Assembly (NCBI RefSeq): GCF_003719725.1 | Contig: NZ_RIAX01000001.1 | Location: forward strand, 456,250-520,249 | Origin: Planococcus salinus | GTDB taxonomy: Bacteria > Bacillota > Bacilli > Bacillales_A > Planococcaceae | DNA length: 64,000 nt | Direction: 5' to 3' | Shown: positions 51,155-59,703 of the stretch, in pieces | Numbering within the stretch: the stretch's first letter is position 1 | How the letters are laid out: each line of letters opens with the position of its first letter | Notes under the pieces: generated by a model | The model's input: the letters and a program-made list of their open reading frames with translations, nothing else | Told to the model about the DNA's origin: nothing | The model's database searches: none | Program-made: the position numbers and the translations under genes

Positions 51155-51917
51155 TTTCATCCCCTCCTTCACTTGATTTCCATCTGACGACCCGTTTTTC
51201 AATCAGAACGATGACCGCAAAGAACAGCAGGCTCAACCCCATGATCAGGAAGATCGAAACAAATACCTGCGCGGTCCGAAACGAGGAGGAAGCGAGTGTC
51301 ATATAAACGCCGATGCCTTCCTGCGCCCCCAGCCATTCGGAAATCACTGCGCCCATGACGCTGTAGGTGGCAGCGATTTTTAAACCGGAAAAGACCGAAG
51401 GCATGGCGTGCGGCCATTCCAGCTTCCAGAAAATCTGCCGTTTTGTCGCTCCGGCCATTTTCATATAATGCATCAAATCCCCGCTCGTCTGCCGGAAACC
51501 ATCCAGTACGGCGATGGTGATTGGAAAAAAGCAGACGAGGATGATGATGATCAGTTTCGGGACCAGGCCGAAACCGAACCAAATCACCAATAACGGGGCC
51601 AGGACGATGATGGGGACATTCTGCGACAAAATCAGCAGCGGGTAAAAAGTTTCCCGCAATTTGGGCACAAGATGCAGGCAGACGGCGACTCCTAAGCCGA
51701 TCAACGAACCGATCAGGAAACCGAACACCGATAAGCGGATCGTCGCAAATAGATGGCTTCGATAATCCGGCCAACTATGCCACCCTTCCACGATGATCTG
51801 TACAGGTGTCGGCAGCAGCCAGTCGGGAATGGCCAACAGACGGCTTGTCACTTGCCAGACAATCAATAAAAGGATGAAGACCAAAAGCGGTCTCCATCCT
51901 TTCCGGAACACGTTCAT
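51135..51917 (-). CDS. thiX: ABC transporter permease for thiamine precursor (ThiX)
   Basis: 260 residues with six TMs. The EAA loop for ATPase contact is visible as DGFRQTSGDLMHYMKMAGATKRQIFWKLEWPHAMPSVFSGLK. The N-terminus has LLVFILLLIVWQVTSRLL. It belongs to the BPD-type permease class used by taurine/nitrate/HMP systems. It lies between the thiamine-binding protein (4-base overlap upstream) and thiZ (20-base overlap downstream), in the TPP-regulated operon. Confidence 0.92.
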   Translation of the reverse strand: MNVFRKGWRPLLVFILLLIVWQVTSRLLAIPDWLLPTPVQIIVEGWHSWPDYRSHLFATIRLSVFGFLIGSLIGLGVAVCLHLVPKLRETFYPLLILSQNVPIIVLAPLLVIWFGFGLVPKLIIIILVCFFPITIAVLDGFRQTSGDLMHYMKMAGATKRQIFWKLEWPHAMPSVFSGLKIAATYSVMGAVISEWLGAQEGIGVYMTLASSSFRTAQVFVSIFLIMGLSLLFFAVIVLIEKRVVRWKSSEGGDENGKTLG

Positions 51918-52210
51918 GACCGGTATTTCTCCGTCAAGGCGTCCATGGAAGCTCCTGCTGGCTGATAAAGTACTTTGATCTGGGAGATGACATTCCGGCT
52001 GCCGCGGTCAATCATCGCTTTGTTCATTTTCTCAACGATGGCGAAAAGTTCCGTCAAGTCCCCTTCCATCGTCGTTTCCAATGCATGGACCTGATACTTC
52101 ACGCCGGACTGTTCGATGATCGCGATGGCTTGATCAACATATGGAATGACATCTTCCCCGTCTTTTGTTTTCGGGATGATTTGAATGCTGAGCAATGCGT
52201 TTCCCATCAA
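51914..52210 (-). CDS. Thiamine-binding protein, MTH1187/YkoF-like (copy 1)
   Basis: 98 residues with a single ferredoxin-like ACT-type domain: ALLSIQIIPKTKDGEDVIPYVDQAIAIIEQSGVKYQVHALETTMEGDL, then VISQIKVLYQPAGASMDALTEKYRS. The SxQ, GVxYxxHxLxTxxEG and TxxEK motifs are those of the MTH1187 family; relatives such as YkoF bind thiamine or HMP. It is cytoplasmic. A paralogue lies at 59704. Its place between thiY and thiX (4-base overlaps both sides) supports a role in handling imported pyrimidine or thiamine. The start may be either of two adjacent ATGs. Confidence 0.88.
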   Translation of the reverse strand: MMGNALLSIQIIPKTKDGEDVIPYVDQAIAIIEQSGVKYQVHALETTMEGDLTELFAIVEKMNKAMIDRGSRNVISQIKVLYQPAGASMDALTEKYRS

Positions 52211-53220
52211 TCGTTCCCCTCCTCTGGTAAAAATTCGTTTGTATATGCCTCGTTCACTTCCAGCTCTTCTTCCAATAAGCCGTTTTCATACATCCAGTCA
52301 GCATAACCGGCCCATGTTTCTTCCGATTGTTCACCCCAGCGGGCCGCATCGTCCTGGTATTTTGGAGACAGCCATTGCTGGCTTGCTTTTACCAGTTCCG
52401 GGTCCAGATCCGGAACGGCGTCACTCAGGATGTCTGCCGCTTGATCCGGCTGGTCGATGGCAAACTGGTACCCTTGTGCCACAGCTTCCGTAAATGCTTC
52501 TACTGTTTCCGGATTTTGTTCAATCATCTCTTCATTGGTCGTCAGCACCGGTGTGTAATAATCCAGTTGGTCTGAGTAATCCGTCAAATACTGCATATTC
52601 AATTGTTCTCCCCGCAGCTCAGCTTCCACACCGGTCCAGCCATAGTAAATCCAGGCAAAATCGACGTCACGCTCCACCGCTGTGAAAAAATCGGTGTTGC
52701 CGATATTCAGGATCTCGACTTGTTCAACATCGGCGTTTTCCTGTTCCATGATGGAAGAAAGAACCGCTTTTTCGACCGGTGCGCCCCAGCCGCCATAGAC
52801 TTTTCCTTCATAATCTTTCGGTGAAGTGATGCCTTTTTCAGCCGGTGACGCAAAGCCCGATGTATTGTGCTGAATGATCGCAGCGATGGAGACAATCGGA
52901 ATGCCCTGTACTCTCGCTTCGGTCAGGCTTTCCTGTGCACCGATGCCGAATTCCGCCTGATTTGATGCCACCAGCTGATCCGCTCCGGCTTCCCCGGGCA
53001 TGATAATTTCGACATCCAATCCCTGCTCTTCAAAATAGCCATTGGCCTGCGCCACATACAATCCCGTGTGATTGGTGTTCGGTGTCCAGTCCAACACCAT
53101 CGTCACCGCTTCCAATTCCTCTGTTTCCTGTGTACCTTCATTGTCAGCACTGCTTCCCTCTTCGCTTGAGCAGGCTGCCAACAATAGTACGGCTGCCGGT
53201 AAAATCGTCCATTTTTTCAT
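52207..53220 (-). CDS. thiY: Thiamine-precursor-binding lipoprotein (ThiY, NMT1-like)
   Basis: 337 residues from the ATG at 53220, behind AAGGGGGAGAACAGC. Lipobox LLAAC (Cys16), then the NMT1/THI5-like fold: VTMVLDWTPNTNHTGLYVAQANGYFEEQGLDVEI, MPGEAGADQLVASNQAEFGIGAQESLT, YGGWGAPVEKAVLSSIM and VDFAWIYYGWTGVEAELRGE. The WTPNTNHTG segment is the diagnostic pyrimidine-binding motif. It captures HMP or N-formyl-aminopyrimidine outside the cell. It is the first gene of the operon behind the TPP riboswitch. Confidence 0.93.
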   Translation of the reverse strand: MKKWTILPAAVLLLAACSSEEGSSADNEGTQETEELEAVTMVLDWTPNTNHTGLYVAQANGYFEEQGLDVEIIMPGEAGADQLVASNQAEFGIGAQESLTEARVQGIPIVSIAAIIQHNTSGFASPAEKGITSPKDYEGKVYGGWGAPVEKAVLSSIMEQENADVEQVEILNIGNTDFFTAVERDVDFAWIYYGWTGVEAELRGEQLNMQYLTDYSDQLDYYTPVLTTNEEMIEQNPETVEAFTEAVAQGYQFAIDQPDQAADILSDAVPDLDPELVKASQQWLSPKYQDDAARWGEQSEETWAGYADWMYENGLLEEELEVNEAYTNEFLPEEGND

Positions 53221-53297
53221 GCTGTTCTCCCCCTTTGATTTGCTCATAAAATGAAACACGATGGAGCTAAGCAAGAGACATATCAAATTTTGGGTAC

Positions 53298-53331
53298 AAA
53301 AAGCGCCCAAGGCTATAGAAACCTTGGGCGC
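53298..53331 (-). terminator. Riboswitch expression-platform terminator
   Basis: Perfect arms GCGCCCAAGG and CCTTGGGCGC (loop 9), then TTTTTG on the minus strand, about 30 bases behind the TPP aptamer. It halts transcription before thiY when TPP is bound. Confidence 0.93.
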
Positions 53332-53361
53332 ATATCTTTACAAACCATACCGATTTGAATA

Positions 53362-53452
53362 TGTTCCCTCCGCTGGTCTTAACCAGTTCAGGTTCCAAGG
53401 GTCAATATCTCACGGATACTCTCTCAACCGGCAACACCGGTTCCCCCACATG
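53362..53452 (-). promoter_or_regulatory. TPP (thiamine pyrophosphate) riboswitch aptamer
   Basis: The minus strand contains the THI-box core: GGGGGAACCGG, then GGTTGAGAGAG, GACCCTTGGAACCTGAACTG, AAGACCAGCGGAGGGAAC. The CTGAGA-like loop (here TTGAGA) and ACCTGA...GGTTAA.ACCAGCG.AGGGAA are the conserved TPP-binding elements. With the terminator at 53298 it forms an OFF switch for the thiamine uptake operon. Nothing else of note is in 53221-53561. Confidence 0.95.
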
Positions 53453-53561
53453 TTAATTTATGAAATTTTACATTTTCTTTCCCCACTATCTTTGCATACC
53501 TCGCCGGATTGTTCAAGTGATGATTCGATCGTTGCTCTTCGAAGACAGTCACCACGTTGGT

Positions 53562-54695
53562 TCACGTGACAGAGGAAAACTGATTTAATGATTCTTTCAC
53601 TACATCCAGAAACGAATCCACTTCGCTTTCCGTTGTGCCTGCATGAAAAGACACACGGACGAACTTTCTGGCGACGTCGCTTTCCAACCCGATGGCACTC
53701 ATCGCAGACATCGCTTCCCCGGATCCGATTTTGCAGGCGGTTCCGGTCGAGATGGCGATGTTTTGCCGATTGCACGCAAGCATCATCCATTGACCTTCCA
53801 CGTGCGGCAGCACCAGACCCTGAATAAATGGTGACTTCGTGTCAGGATCGCCCATTAATAACATCCCTTCCGGCAACTGAGCGATCAGGTATTGCTGCAG
53901 AGCACGTGCTTTATCGAATGCTTGTGGTTGTTCGGCCAATGCATATTTCGCTGCGATGGTGGCGGCGACAATTCCCGGCACATCCACTGTCCCTGCACGG
54001 AATCCCTGTTGATGCGTCGTACCTTCATAAACCGATTCCCAGTGGACTGAAGGGTCGATGCTGACAATTCCGACGCCTTTGGGACCTCCGATTTTATGAG
54101 CCGAGCATACCGCAGAAGCCACTCCCAGTTCTCCCACATTCACCGCCATCTTCCCGAATCCCTGGACAACGTCTGAATGGACCGGAATATTCCATTGCCC
54201 GGCGATGCGGACACATTCTTCAACCGGCTGCACTGCGCCCACTTCGGAATTGACGAGTTGCATAACGACCAGCGCCGTTTCATTGTCAACGGCCTGTTGG
54301 AACTGTTCAAGGTCGATAACGCCGAAACGGTCCACCGGCACATAGTCAATCCGGTATCCTTCTTTCTCCAGTTCATGCAGCGTCACCAGCACCGAGGCAT
54401 GTTCGAGTTTGGTCGTCACAATCTTTCTGCATGCAGCAGGCCGTCCTCTGAGCAGTGACCGGATGGCCAATTGATTGCCTTCTGAGGCATTTCCCGTAAA
54501 ATAAATGCCTTCTTTGCGCACGCCAAGCATCTGACCCCATAATTTTCGGCACGACGTCACATATTGGGCCGCTTCCGAACCCGCATCATGGAGACTGTGT
54601 GTATTGCCGTATGCCGTGCCGGCAGTCTGGACGTAAGCTTCCAGCGCTTCTGTTCGCATCGGGGTCGTCGCGGCTGAATCCAAGTAAATCATCAT
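53562..54695 (-). CDS. nifS: Cysteine desulfurase NifS-like, for NadA Fe-S assembly
   Basis: 377 residues, class V aminotransferase fold. LDSAATTPMRTEALE opens the protein, HASVLVTLHELEKEG carries the PLP-stacking His, SDVVQGFGK the PLP Asp/Gln, SAHKIGGPKGVGIV the PLP lysine and STGTACKIGSGEAMSAM the active-site Cys loop. In Bacillus the nifS next to nadBCA specifically provides sulphur for the iron-sulphur cluster of quinolinate synthase. It is divergent from nadB; both start within ~100 bases of the shared operator region. Confidence 0.93.
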   Translation of the reverse strand: MMIYLDSAATTPMRTEALEAYVQTAGTAYGNTHSLHDAGSEAAQYVTSCRKLWGQMLGVRKEGIYFTGNASEGNQLAIRSLLRGRPAACRKIVTTKLEHASVLVTLHELEKEGYRIDYVPVDRFGVIDLEQFQQAVDNETALVVMQLVNSEVGAVQPVEECVRIAGQWNIPVHSDVVQGFGKMAVNVGELGVASAVCSAHKIGGPKGVGIVSIDPSVHWESVYEGTTHQQGFRAGTVDVPGIVAATIAAKYALAEQPQAFDKARALQQYLIAQLPEGMLLMGDPDTKSPFIQGLVLPHVEGQWMMLACNRQNIAISTGTACKIGSGEAMSAMSAIGLESDVARKFVRVSFHAGTTESEVDSFLDVVKESLNQFSSVT

Positions 54696-54762
54696 CTGTT
54701 CACCAAATTCCTTCCCTCATCAATTTAGGTCTTGTAATCACTGTATCTTTATGTCATTAATA

Positions 54763-54774
54763 GTGTCAAGACAC
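54763..54774. promoter_or_regulatory. Candidate NiaR/NadR operator between nifS and nadB
   Basis: GTGTCAAGACAC, followed by ATGTAAAG, is a dyad with perfect GTGTC/GACAC arms in the nifS-nadB divergent region. The nicotinate-responsive repressor NiaR (YrxA) controls these operons in Bacillus and binds GTGTC-type sites; exact consensus match not verified. Confidence 0.55.
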
Positions 54775-54795
54775 ATGTAAAGAAGGTGTAAGGTT

Positions 54796-56334
54796 TTGTT
54801 TGATGTATGCATTATTGGCGGGGGTGTTGCAGGCCTGATGCTGGCACATTCCCTGCCTGATCATTATAAAGTTGCCATTTTGACGAAGCATGACGCGATG
54901 ACCAACAATACCGCTTTTGCGCAGGGCGGGATTGCGGCGAGTCTGGGTGCCGGCGACAGCCCGTCCGCGCACGCCGAAGATACCATGGTTGCCACCGCCC
55001 AGCACGCCGATGCAGAACGTGTCGAGCTGATGGTCCGGGAAGGGCTGGAAACTGTCGAGCTGTTGCTCGCCCAAGGCTTGCCGTATGACGCAGATGACCG
55101 TGGTTTTCCTGAACTCGGGCAAGAAGGTGCCCACCGCTTCCGCCGGATTTTGCATGCCGGAGGCGACCAGACCGGCAAAATGCTGATGCGGTTTTTATTG
55201 GAACAGGTTAAAGATAAAGCAGTCCAGCTTCCGTTTCATCAAGCGCTGGAATTGATCGTCGAAGACGGCCGTTGCCAGGGCGTGCTTGTCGGTGATGCTG
55301 AAGGCAGGCGCTCGACTGTTCACGCAGCTCATATTGTGCTGGCTACCGGCGGCATCGGACAGTTATACAGCCAGACGTCCAATTCAGCCATTGCGACAGG
55401 CGATGGCTTATCGCTGGCTTATCACGCAGGAGCGGTGTTGGAAGATTTGGAGTTTGTCCAGTTCCATCCGACGGTACTCCACCTCAACGGACGGTCCTGC
55501 GGTTTGGTTTCCGAAGCGGTGCGGGGCGAAGGGGCTTTGCTCGTCAACCGTCATGGCAAGCGGATCATGGAACATGTCCACCCGCTCCTTGAACTGGCAC
55601 CGCGCGATATCGTCGCCCGCACCATTGAATGGCAGTACCAGCAGTTCGGCACTGTTTACCTGGATGCCAGACCTATCGATGACTTCCCAAAAAAATTCCC
55701 GTCCATTTATTTGAATTGCCGGAAATACGGATTCGACCCTACATATGAATTGCTTCCCGTCCGTCCCGGTGCCCATTTCCATATGGGCGGCATTCAAACC
55801 GGTGATTCAGGCGAAACCTCGGTTCCGGGTCTTTACGCTCTTGGGGAAACGGCATCCACCGGCGTGCACGGCGCCAACCGCCTGGCCAGCAACTCCCTGT
55901 TGGAAGGGCTGGCTTTTGCAAAACGGCTGGCAGATCGACTGCAGCAGTTGCCCGCTTTCGTCAGAAAACGTCCATTCGGTAAAAACAGCAGAACACGGGA
56001 GTTCGTTCTCCCTGAAAATCTGCCGTTGAACATGACGGAAAAAGTCGGGATTCTCCGGGACAAAAAAGAACTGGAGAAGTTCCTTGACGCCCACCCTTTG
56101 CGGCAATTTTCGCTGCGGGATTACAGCAACAGTGACATACAGGACATCCATCGCTATACTGCGAGCAGCCTGATTGCGACGGCCGCTTTTTTGCGCGATG
56201 AAAGCCGCGGCGGCCATTACCGGATGGATGCTCCTGAAACTTCCGCAAAATGGACAGGAAAAGTGCTTCAATTGTCCAAGCACGGCGTGAAAATTGCAGA
56301 TCGGAAAATCGAACAAAAGGAGACAGTCGGATGA
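54796..56334 (+). CDS. nadB: L-aspartate oxidase
   Basis: 512 residues from a TTG at 54796, with AGAAGGTGTAAGG upstream. The dinucleotide-binding motif VCIIGGGVAGLMLAHSLP opens the FAD domain. FAQGGIAASLGAGDSPSAHAEDT, HRFRRILHAGGDQTG, GEGALLVNRHGKRIMEHVHP and VRPGAHFHMGGIQTGDSGETSVPGLYALGE are succinate-dehydrogenase/fumarate-reductase-family motifs. It oxidises L-aspartate to iminoaspartate, the first step of de novo NAD synthesis. The stop overlaps nadC (ATGA). The helical C-terminal domain is shorter than in E. coli but typical of Bacillus. Confidence 0.96.
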   Translation: MFDVCIIGGGVAGLMLAHSLPDHYKVAILTKHDAMTNNTAFAQGGIAASLGAGDSPSAHAEDTMVATAQHADAERVELMVREGLETVELLLAQGLPYDADDRGFPELGQEGAHRFRRILHAGGDQTGKMLMRFLLEQVKDKAVQLPFHQALELIVEDGRCQGVLVGDAEGRRSTVHAAHIVLATGGIGQLYSQTSNSAIATGDGLSLAYHAGAVLEDLEFVQFHPTVLHLNGRSCGLVSEAVRGEGALLVNRHGKRIMEHVHPLLELAPRDIVARTIEWQYQQFGTVYLDARPIDDFPKKFPSIYLNCRKYGFDPTYELLPVRPGAHFHMGGIQTGDSGETSVPGLYALGETASTGVHGANRLASNSLLEGLAFAKRLADRLQQLPAFVRKRPFGKNSRTREFVLPENLPLNMTEKVGILRDKKELEKFLDAHPLRQFSLRDYSNSDIQDIHRYTASSLIATAAFLRDESRGGHYRMDAPETSAKWTGKVLQLSKHGVKIADRKIEQKETVG

Positions 56335-57185
56335 ATCGATTAAAAGTGGAAGAAGCGCTGAAAGCCTTCTTATTGGAAGATATTGGAGACCGCGATGTCT
56401 CTTCGGTGTTATTTGATGAATCGCATACAGCAGAGGCCTGCATCCGTTTGAAAGAAGACGGCGTGGTGTCCGGGATCAACTGTTTTAAATGGGGATATGC
56501 GTTGCTTGATCCTGCTGTACAAGTTGAATTGTTGACACAGGACGGCAACTTTGTGAAAGCCGGTGAGGCGATTGTCCGGATTACCGGGCCGGTCGCTTCG
56601 CTGCTGTCAGGCGAAAGGGTCCTGTTGAATCTGGTCCAGCGCATGAGCGCCATCGCCACCTTGACGGCCAATTGCGTCCATACCCTCGGCTCTTCCCATA
56701 CACGGATTGTGGATACACGGAAAACGACACCCGGTTTGCGTCTGTTTGAAAAGTACGCCGTCCGGGTCGGCGGTGGCTTCAACCACCGCAACGGTTTGTA
56801 TGATGCGGTCATGTTAAAAGACAATCACATCGCCGCGGCCGGATCCATCACGAAAGCTGTCCAGAAAGTCCGCTCTTCCCTTGGACATATGGTCATGGTC
56901 GAAGTGGAGGTGGAAACAGAAGAACAATTGAAAGAAGCCATTGAAGCCCAGCCGAATGTCATCATGTTCGACAACCAGACACCGGAGACGATGAAAAGGT
57001 GGGTGGAGCTCGTTCCCGACTCCATCCTGACCGAAGCTTCAGGTGGAATTACACTGGCCAATTTAGAATCATACCGCCATACCGGCGTCGATATCATCTC
57101 TCTCGGCGCATTGACACATAGCGTGTCCAATCTGGACATCAGCATGAATCTTTCCATCTCACAAAAGGAGGCCATCCATTCATGA
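56331..57185 (+). CDS. nadC: Nicotinate-nucleotide diphosphorylase (carboxylating)
   Basis: 284 residues from the ATG at 56331, with AAGGAGACAGTCGG upstream. [12 protein letters not shown] opens the protein; [17 protein letters not shown], the catalytic [49 protein letters not shown] and [10 protein letters not shown] follow, all QPRTase signatures. It converts quinolinate and PRPP to nicotinate mononucleotide. The gene overlaps both neighbours by four bases, so the nadBCA genes are translationally coupled. Confidence 0.96.
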   Translation: MNRLKVEEALKAFLLEDIGDRDVSSVLFDESHTAEACIRLKEDGVVSGINCFKWGYALLDPAVQVELLTQDGNFVKAGEAIVRITGPVASLLSGERVLLNLVQRMSAIATLTANCVHTLGSSHTRIVDTRKTTPGLRLFEKYAVRVGGGFNHRNGLYDAVMLKDNHIAAAGSITKAVQKVRSSLGHMVMVEVEVETEEQLKEAIEAQPNVIMFDNQTPETMKRWVELVPDSILTEASGGITLANLESYRHTGVDIISLGALTHSVSNLDISMNLSISQKEAIHS

Positions 57186-58276
57186 CATCTTTACTTGAAG
57201 AACTGCAGCTGGCTGACGCAATGCCAGCCCATTATTTAAACGTCCCAACGGAAGAATTGAATAAGCGCGCCACACATGCACGTGCTGTTTTAGGAAATCG
57301 CTTGTTCATCTTGGGACATCATTACCAAAAAGACGAAGTCATCCAATACGCCGATGTAACGGGAGACTCGCTGCAATTATCACAAATCGCCGGACAACAG
57401 ACGGCGGATTATATCCTATTTTGCGGTGTCCACTTTATGGCAGAAACGGCGGACATTTTAACAACGCCGCAGCAAGCCGTCATTTTACCGGACATGAGAG
57501 CCGGCTGCTCGATGGCTGATATGGCCAATATCGACCAAACCGAGCGGTCCTGGAGCGAATTGCAGCAGCTGTTCGGTGACACGATTGTTCCGCTCACCTA
57601 CGTCAACTCGACCGCTGCCATCAAAGCATTTGTCGGCAGAAATGGAGGCGCAACAGTCACATCCTCCAACGCCACAGAAATGGTGAAGTGGGCGCTTGGC
57701 AAAAAACAGCGCATGCTTTTTTTACCGGATCAGCATCTGGGCCGCAACACAGTTGCAGAACTCGGCATACCATTGGAGAATATGGCCATCTGGAACCCGA
57801 TCAAACAACAGCTGGAGCGGCAATGCGAAATCGACGACGTACAAGTGATTTTGTGGAAAGGCCATTGTTCCGTCCATATGAACTTTCTGCCGAAGCATGT
57901 GGAAACGCTTCGTACGAAAGAGCCTGACCGCAACATCCTGGTCCATCCGGAATGTACATATGAAGTGGTCAGTGCCGCCGATTATGCTGGTTCGACAAAA
58001 TACATCATCGACATGATTGAAGCGTCCGAACCGGGTTCAAAATGGGCAATCGGGACGGAGATGAACCTGGTGAACCGGCTGATTGCCGACTTCCCGGACC
58101 GTGACATCGTCTCGCTTAACCCCTTCATGTGTCCGTGCCTGACCATGAACCGCATCGATTTGCCTCATTTAACCTGGGCATTGGAAGAATTGGTCGAAGG
58201 CCGCGTGATCAACCGCATTGTAGTGGATGCCAAAACAGCGAACGAAGCCAAACTGGCACTGAAACAAATGATGTAG
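57182..58276 (+). CDS. nadA: Quinolinate synthase A
   Basis: 364 residues. The [4Fe-4S] cysteines are visible in [19 protein letters not shown] and [12 protein letters not shown]. Also present are [40 protein letters not shown] and [10 protein letters not shown]. It condenses iminoaspartate with dihydroxyacetone phosphate to quinolinate. It is the last gene of the nadBCA operon; its cluster is thought to be supplied by the divergent NifS. The length is typical of Bacillales NadA. Confidence 0.96.
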   Translation: MTSLLEELQLADAMPAHYLNVPTEELNKRATHARAVLGNRLFILGHHYQKDEVIQYADVTGDSLQLSQIAGQQTADYILFCGVHFMAETADILTTPQQAVILPDMRAGCSMADMANIDQTERSWSELQQLFGDTIVPLTYVNSTAAIKAFVGRNGGATVTSSNATEMVKWALGKKQRMLFLPDQHLGRNTVAELGIPLENMAIWNPIKQQLERQCEIDDVQVILWKGHCSVHMNFLPKHVETLRTKEPDRNILVHPECTYEVVSAADYAGSTKYIIDMIEASEPGSKWAIGTEMNLVNRLIADFPDRDIVSLNPFMCPCLTMNRIDLPHLTWALEELVEGRVINRIVVDAKTANEAKLALKQMM

Positions 58277-58302
58277 AGACTTACAATGAAATACAGATAT
58301 AC

Positions 58303-58340
58303 AAAAAGCCGCTCCCTTGAGATAAAGGAGCGGCTTTTTT
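58303..58340 (+). terminator. Terminator of the nadBCA operon
   Basis: Perfect arms AAAAAGCCGCTCC and GGAGCGGCTTTTTT around a 12-base loop. Confidence 0.93.
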
Positions 58341-58371
58341 GAATGATATGAAATTGTGATGGAAACTCTAT

Positions 58372-58575
58372 TCAATTTGGTGTGCTCAATGCTTTTTCAT
58401 ACAGCCAGGTTTTCAGATTGCCGATGGAAGGAAAGCTGACTGCTTCACCGGTCTTTTTGTTTTCCGCCCTTACGATCACATCGAATTCGTCCGGAATAAA
58501 AGACCATCCATCTTTCATAAGAGCCTGTGTCATTTTCATCACCATGCTTGACCCTTTAAACGGTTTCATACTCAT
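58372..58575 (-). CDS. Small hypothetical protein
   Basis: 67 residues from the ATG at 58575 with GGGAGTTGAGACC upstream. Lys-rich start (MSMKPFKGSSMVMKMTQALMKDGW), then EFDVIVRAENKKTGEAVSFPSIGNLKTWLYEKAL. No motif recognised. It resembles short phage-like or adaptor-type small proteins in size only. It stands alone, convergent with nadA. The following 250 bases to 58823 hold only AT-rich DNA. Confidence 0.55.
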   Translation of the reverse strand: MSMKPFKGSSMVMKMTQALMKDGWSFIPDEFDVIVRAENKKTGEAVSFPSIGNLKTWLYEKALSTPN

Positions 58576-58823
58576 TGGTCTCAACTCCCTGTCTTTATGA
58601 TTTTTATTATAATACCGAATCTGTTTCCATGCATAAATTTCAGCTTACAGCTTTATTCCTTTTTTCGTTATCTTGTAAACCAGCTTATTAACTTTTTGCT
58701 CCCTCCTTTAGCTCGGGATAAAAACCAATAAGTATACATAATATAATTATAATTAAAAATATGTTTATGCATCTTTATACAATTATGTTATATAACTTTT
58801 GTACAACCTACTTCTCTTACACA

Positions 58824-59426
58824 TTACTGCATTTCTCTAAATTGCTCCTGGCAAATAGAGAGCAAGTGATAAAAAAGAAGTTTTTTGGATTTTGCCGTTT
58901 CCTTCTTCTCGAAATTCCGCATGGAGTTTATGGCCATCCCTTCGATCAAAGCATATAGCCTTTCAGTTTCAAAATTCAAATCGGCATCTTTTTTCAATAA
59001 ATTCGACCACATGAGATTGGACATTACGTTTCTTACCGCTGCATAGACAGCGTCTTTATCTTTGTCGAAATGTTTTTTGTTCAACGGGTGGCTGGTAAAG
59101 GCCATCCTTACTTCGATTTCACTCCTACCTCCTTCTCCGTCAGGCAATAAAGACAGCAGGATTTCCATAACTTTTTCTTTCGGAGAAAGATCCCGCTGAA
59201 AAACTTTACCGACATTTTCCGATATTTTTTCCTGAATCAATGAATAAGCGTATTCCATTAAATTGTCTTGTGTGGGAAAATAATAACGTAACGCTCCCAC
59301 TGAAATATCCGCCTCCTCTGCGATCGTCCTGACAGTGGCCCCTTCCAATCCATTCTGTAAAATTACACTCCATGCGGCTTCGGCAATTTCCTGTTTTTTT
59401 CTGACATGGTCAATTTTTTTCGGCAT
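58824..59426 (-). CDS. TetR-family transcriptional regulator
   Basis: 200 residues. The N-terminal helix-turn-helix is QEIAEAAWSVILQNGLEGATVRTIAEEADISVGALRYYFPTQDNLMEYAY, a textbook TetR domain. The C-terminal part is a helical ligand-binding domain (LFYHLLSICQEQF at the end). The upstream region contains strong palindromes at 59509-59524 and 59532-59595 that are natural candidates for its operator, implying autoregulation and perhaps control of the 59704 gene. The ligand is unknown. Confidence 0.92.
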   Translation of the reverse strand: MPKKIDHVRKKQEIAEAAWSVILQNGLEGATVRTIAEEADISVGALRYYFPTQDNLMEYAYSLIQEKISENVGKVFQRDLSPKEKVMEILLSLLPDGEGGRSEIEVRMAFTSHPLNKKHFDKDKDAVYAAVRNVMSNLMWSNLLKKDADLNFETERLYALIEGMAINSMRNFEKKETAKSKKLLFYHLLSICQEQFREMQ

Positions 59427-59508
59427 AATTAAACTCTATCAGAATAATAGTAATTTTCAAACTATTTAATACAGGTGTATCAATAAAATTCATCGCAAGA
59501 CTTCTTTC

Positions 59509-59524
59509 CAATACAAATGTATTG
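59509..59524. promoter_or_regulatory. Palindrome upstream of tetR, candidate operator
   Basis: CAATACAAATGTATTG has perfect 7-base arms around AA, 83 bases above the TetR start. TetR proteins usually bind 15-17-base palindromes like this. Confidence 0.6.
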
Positions 59525-59531
59525 TCAAAAC

Positions 59532-59595
59532 GTTGATAACTTTCAGATATTGTGGATAACACTCTTTTACTGTGGGTTACTTCACAGTTATCAAC
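59532..59595. promoter_or_regulatory. Nested palindromes with a DnaA-box-like 9-mer
   Basis: GTTGATAAC (59532-59540) and GTTATCAAC (59587-59595) are perfect complements 46 bases apart; inside lie ACTGTG/CACAGT (59570-59589) and TGTGGATAA (59551-59559), an exact DnaA-box match. Possibly an extended regulatory region. Confidence 0.45.
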
Positions 59596-59640
59596 TTTTT
59601 GCTGCTTTATACGCTGTAAACTAATTGCAGTAGACATTAA

Positions 59641-59680
59641 AAAAGGCGTTTTATCAGATTCCTGATAAAACGCCTTTTTT
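59641..59680 (-). terminator. Terminator of the thiamine-binding paralogue gene
   Basis: Perfect 17-base arms (AAAAGGCGTTTTATCAG and complement) with T6 on the plus strand and TTTTAATG on the minus strand; possibly bidirectional. Confidence 0.85.
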
Positions 59681-59703
59681 CTATTGACTTTACTTTAACC
59701 CAA

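Noticed and set aside
59551..59559. Replication origin suggested by a perfect DnaA box
   Set aside because: Only one exact 9-mer; the neighbouring GTTATCAAC/GTTGATAAC differ from the box, and no dnaA/dnaN/gidA context is present.
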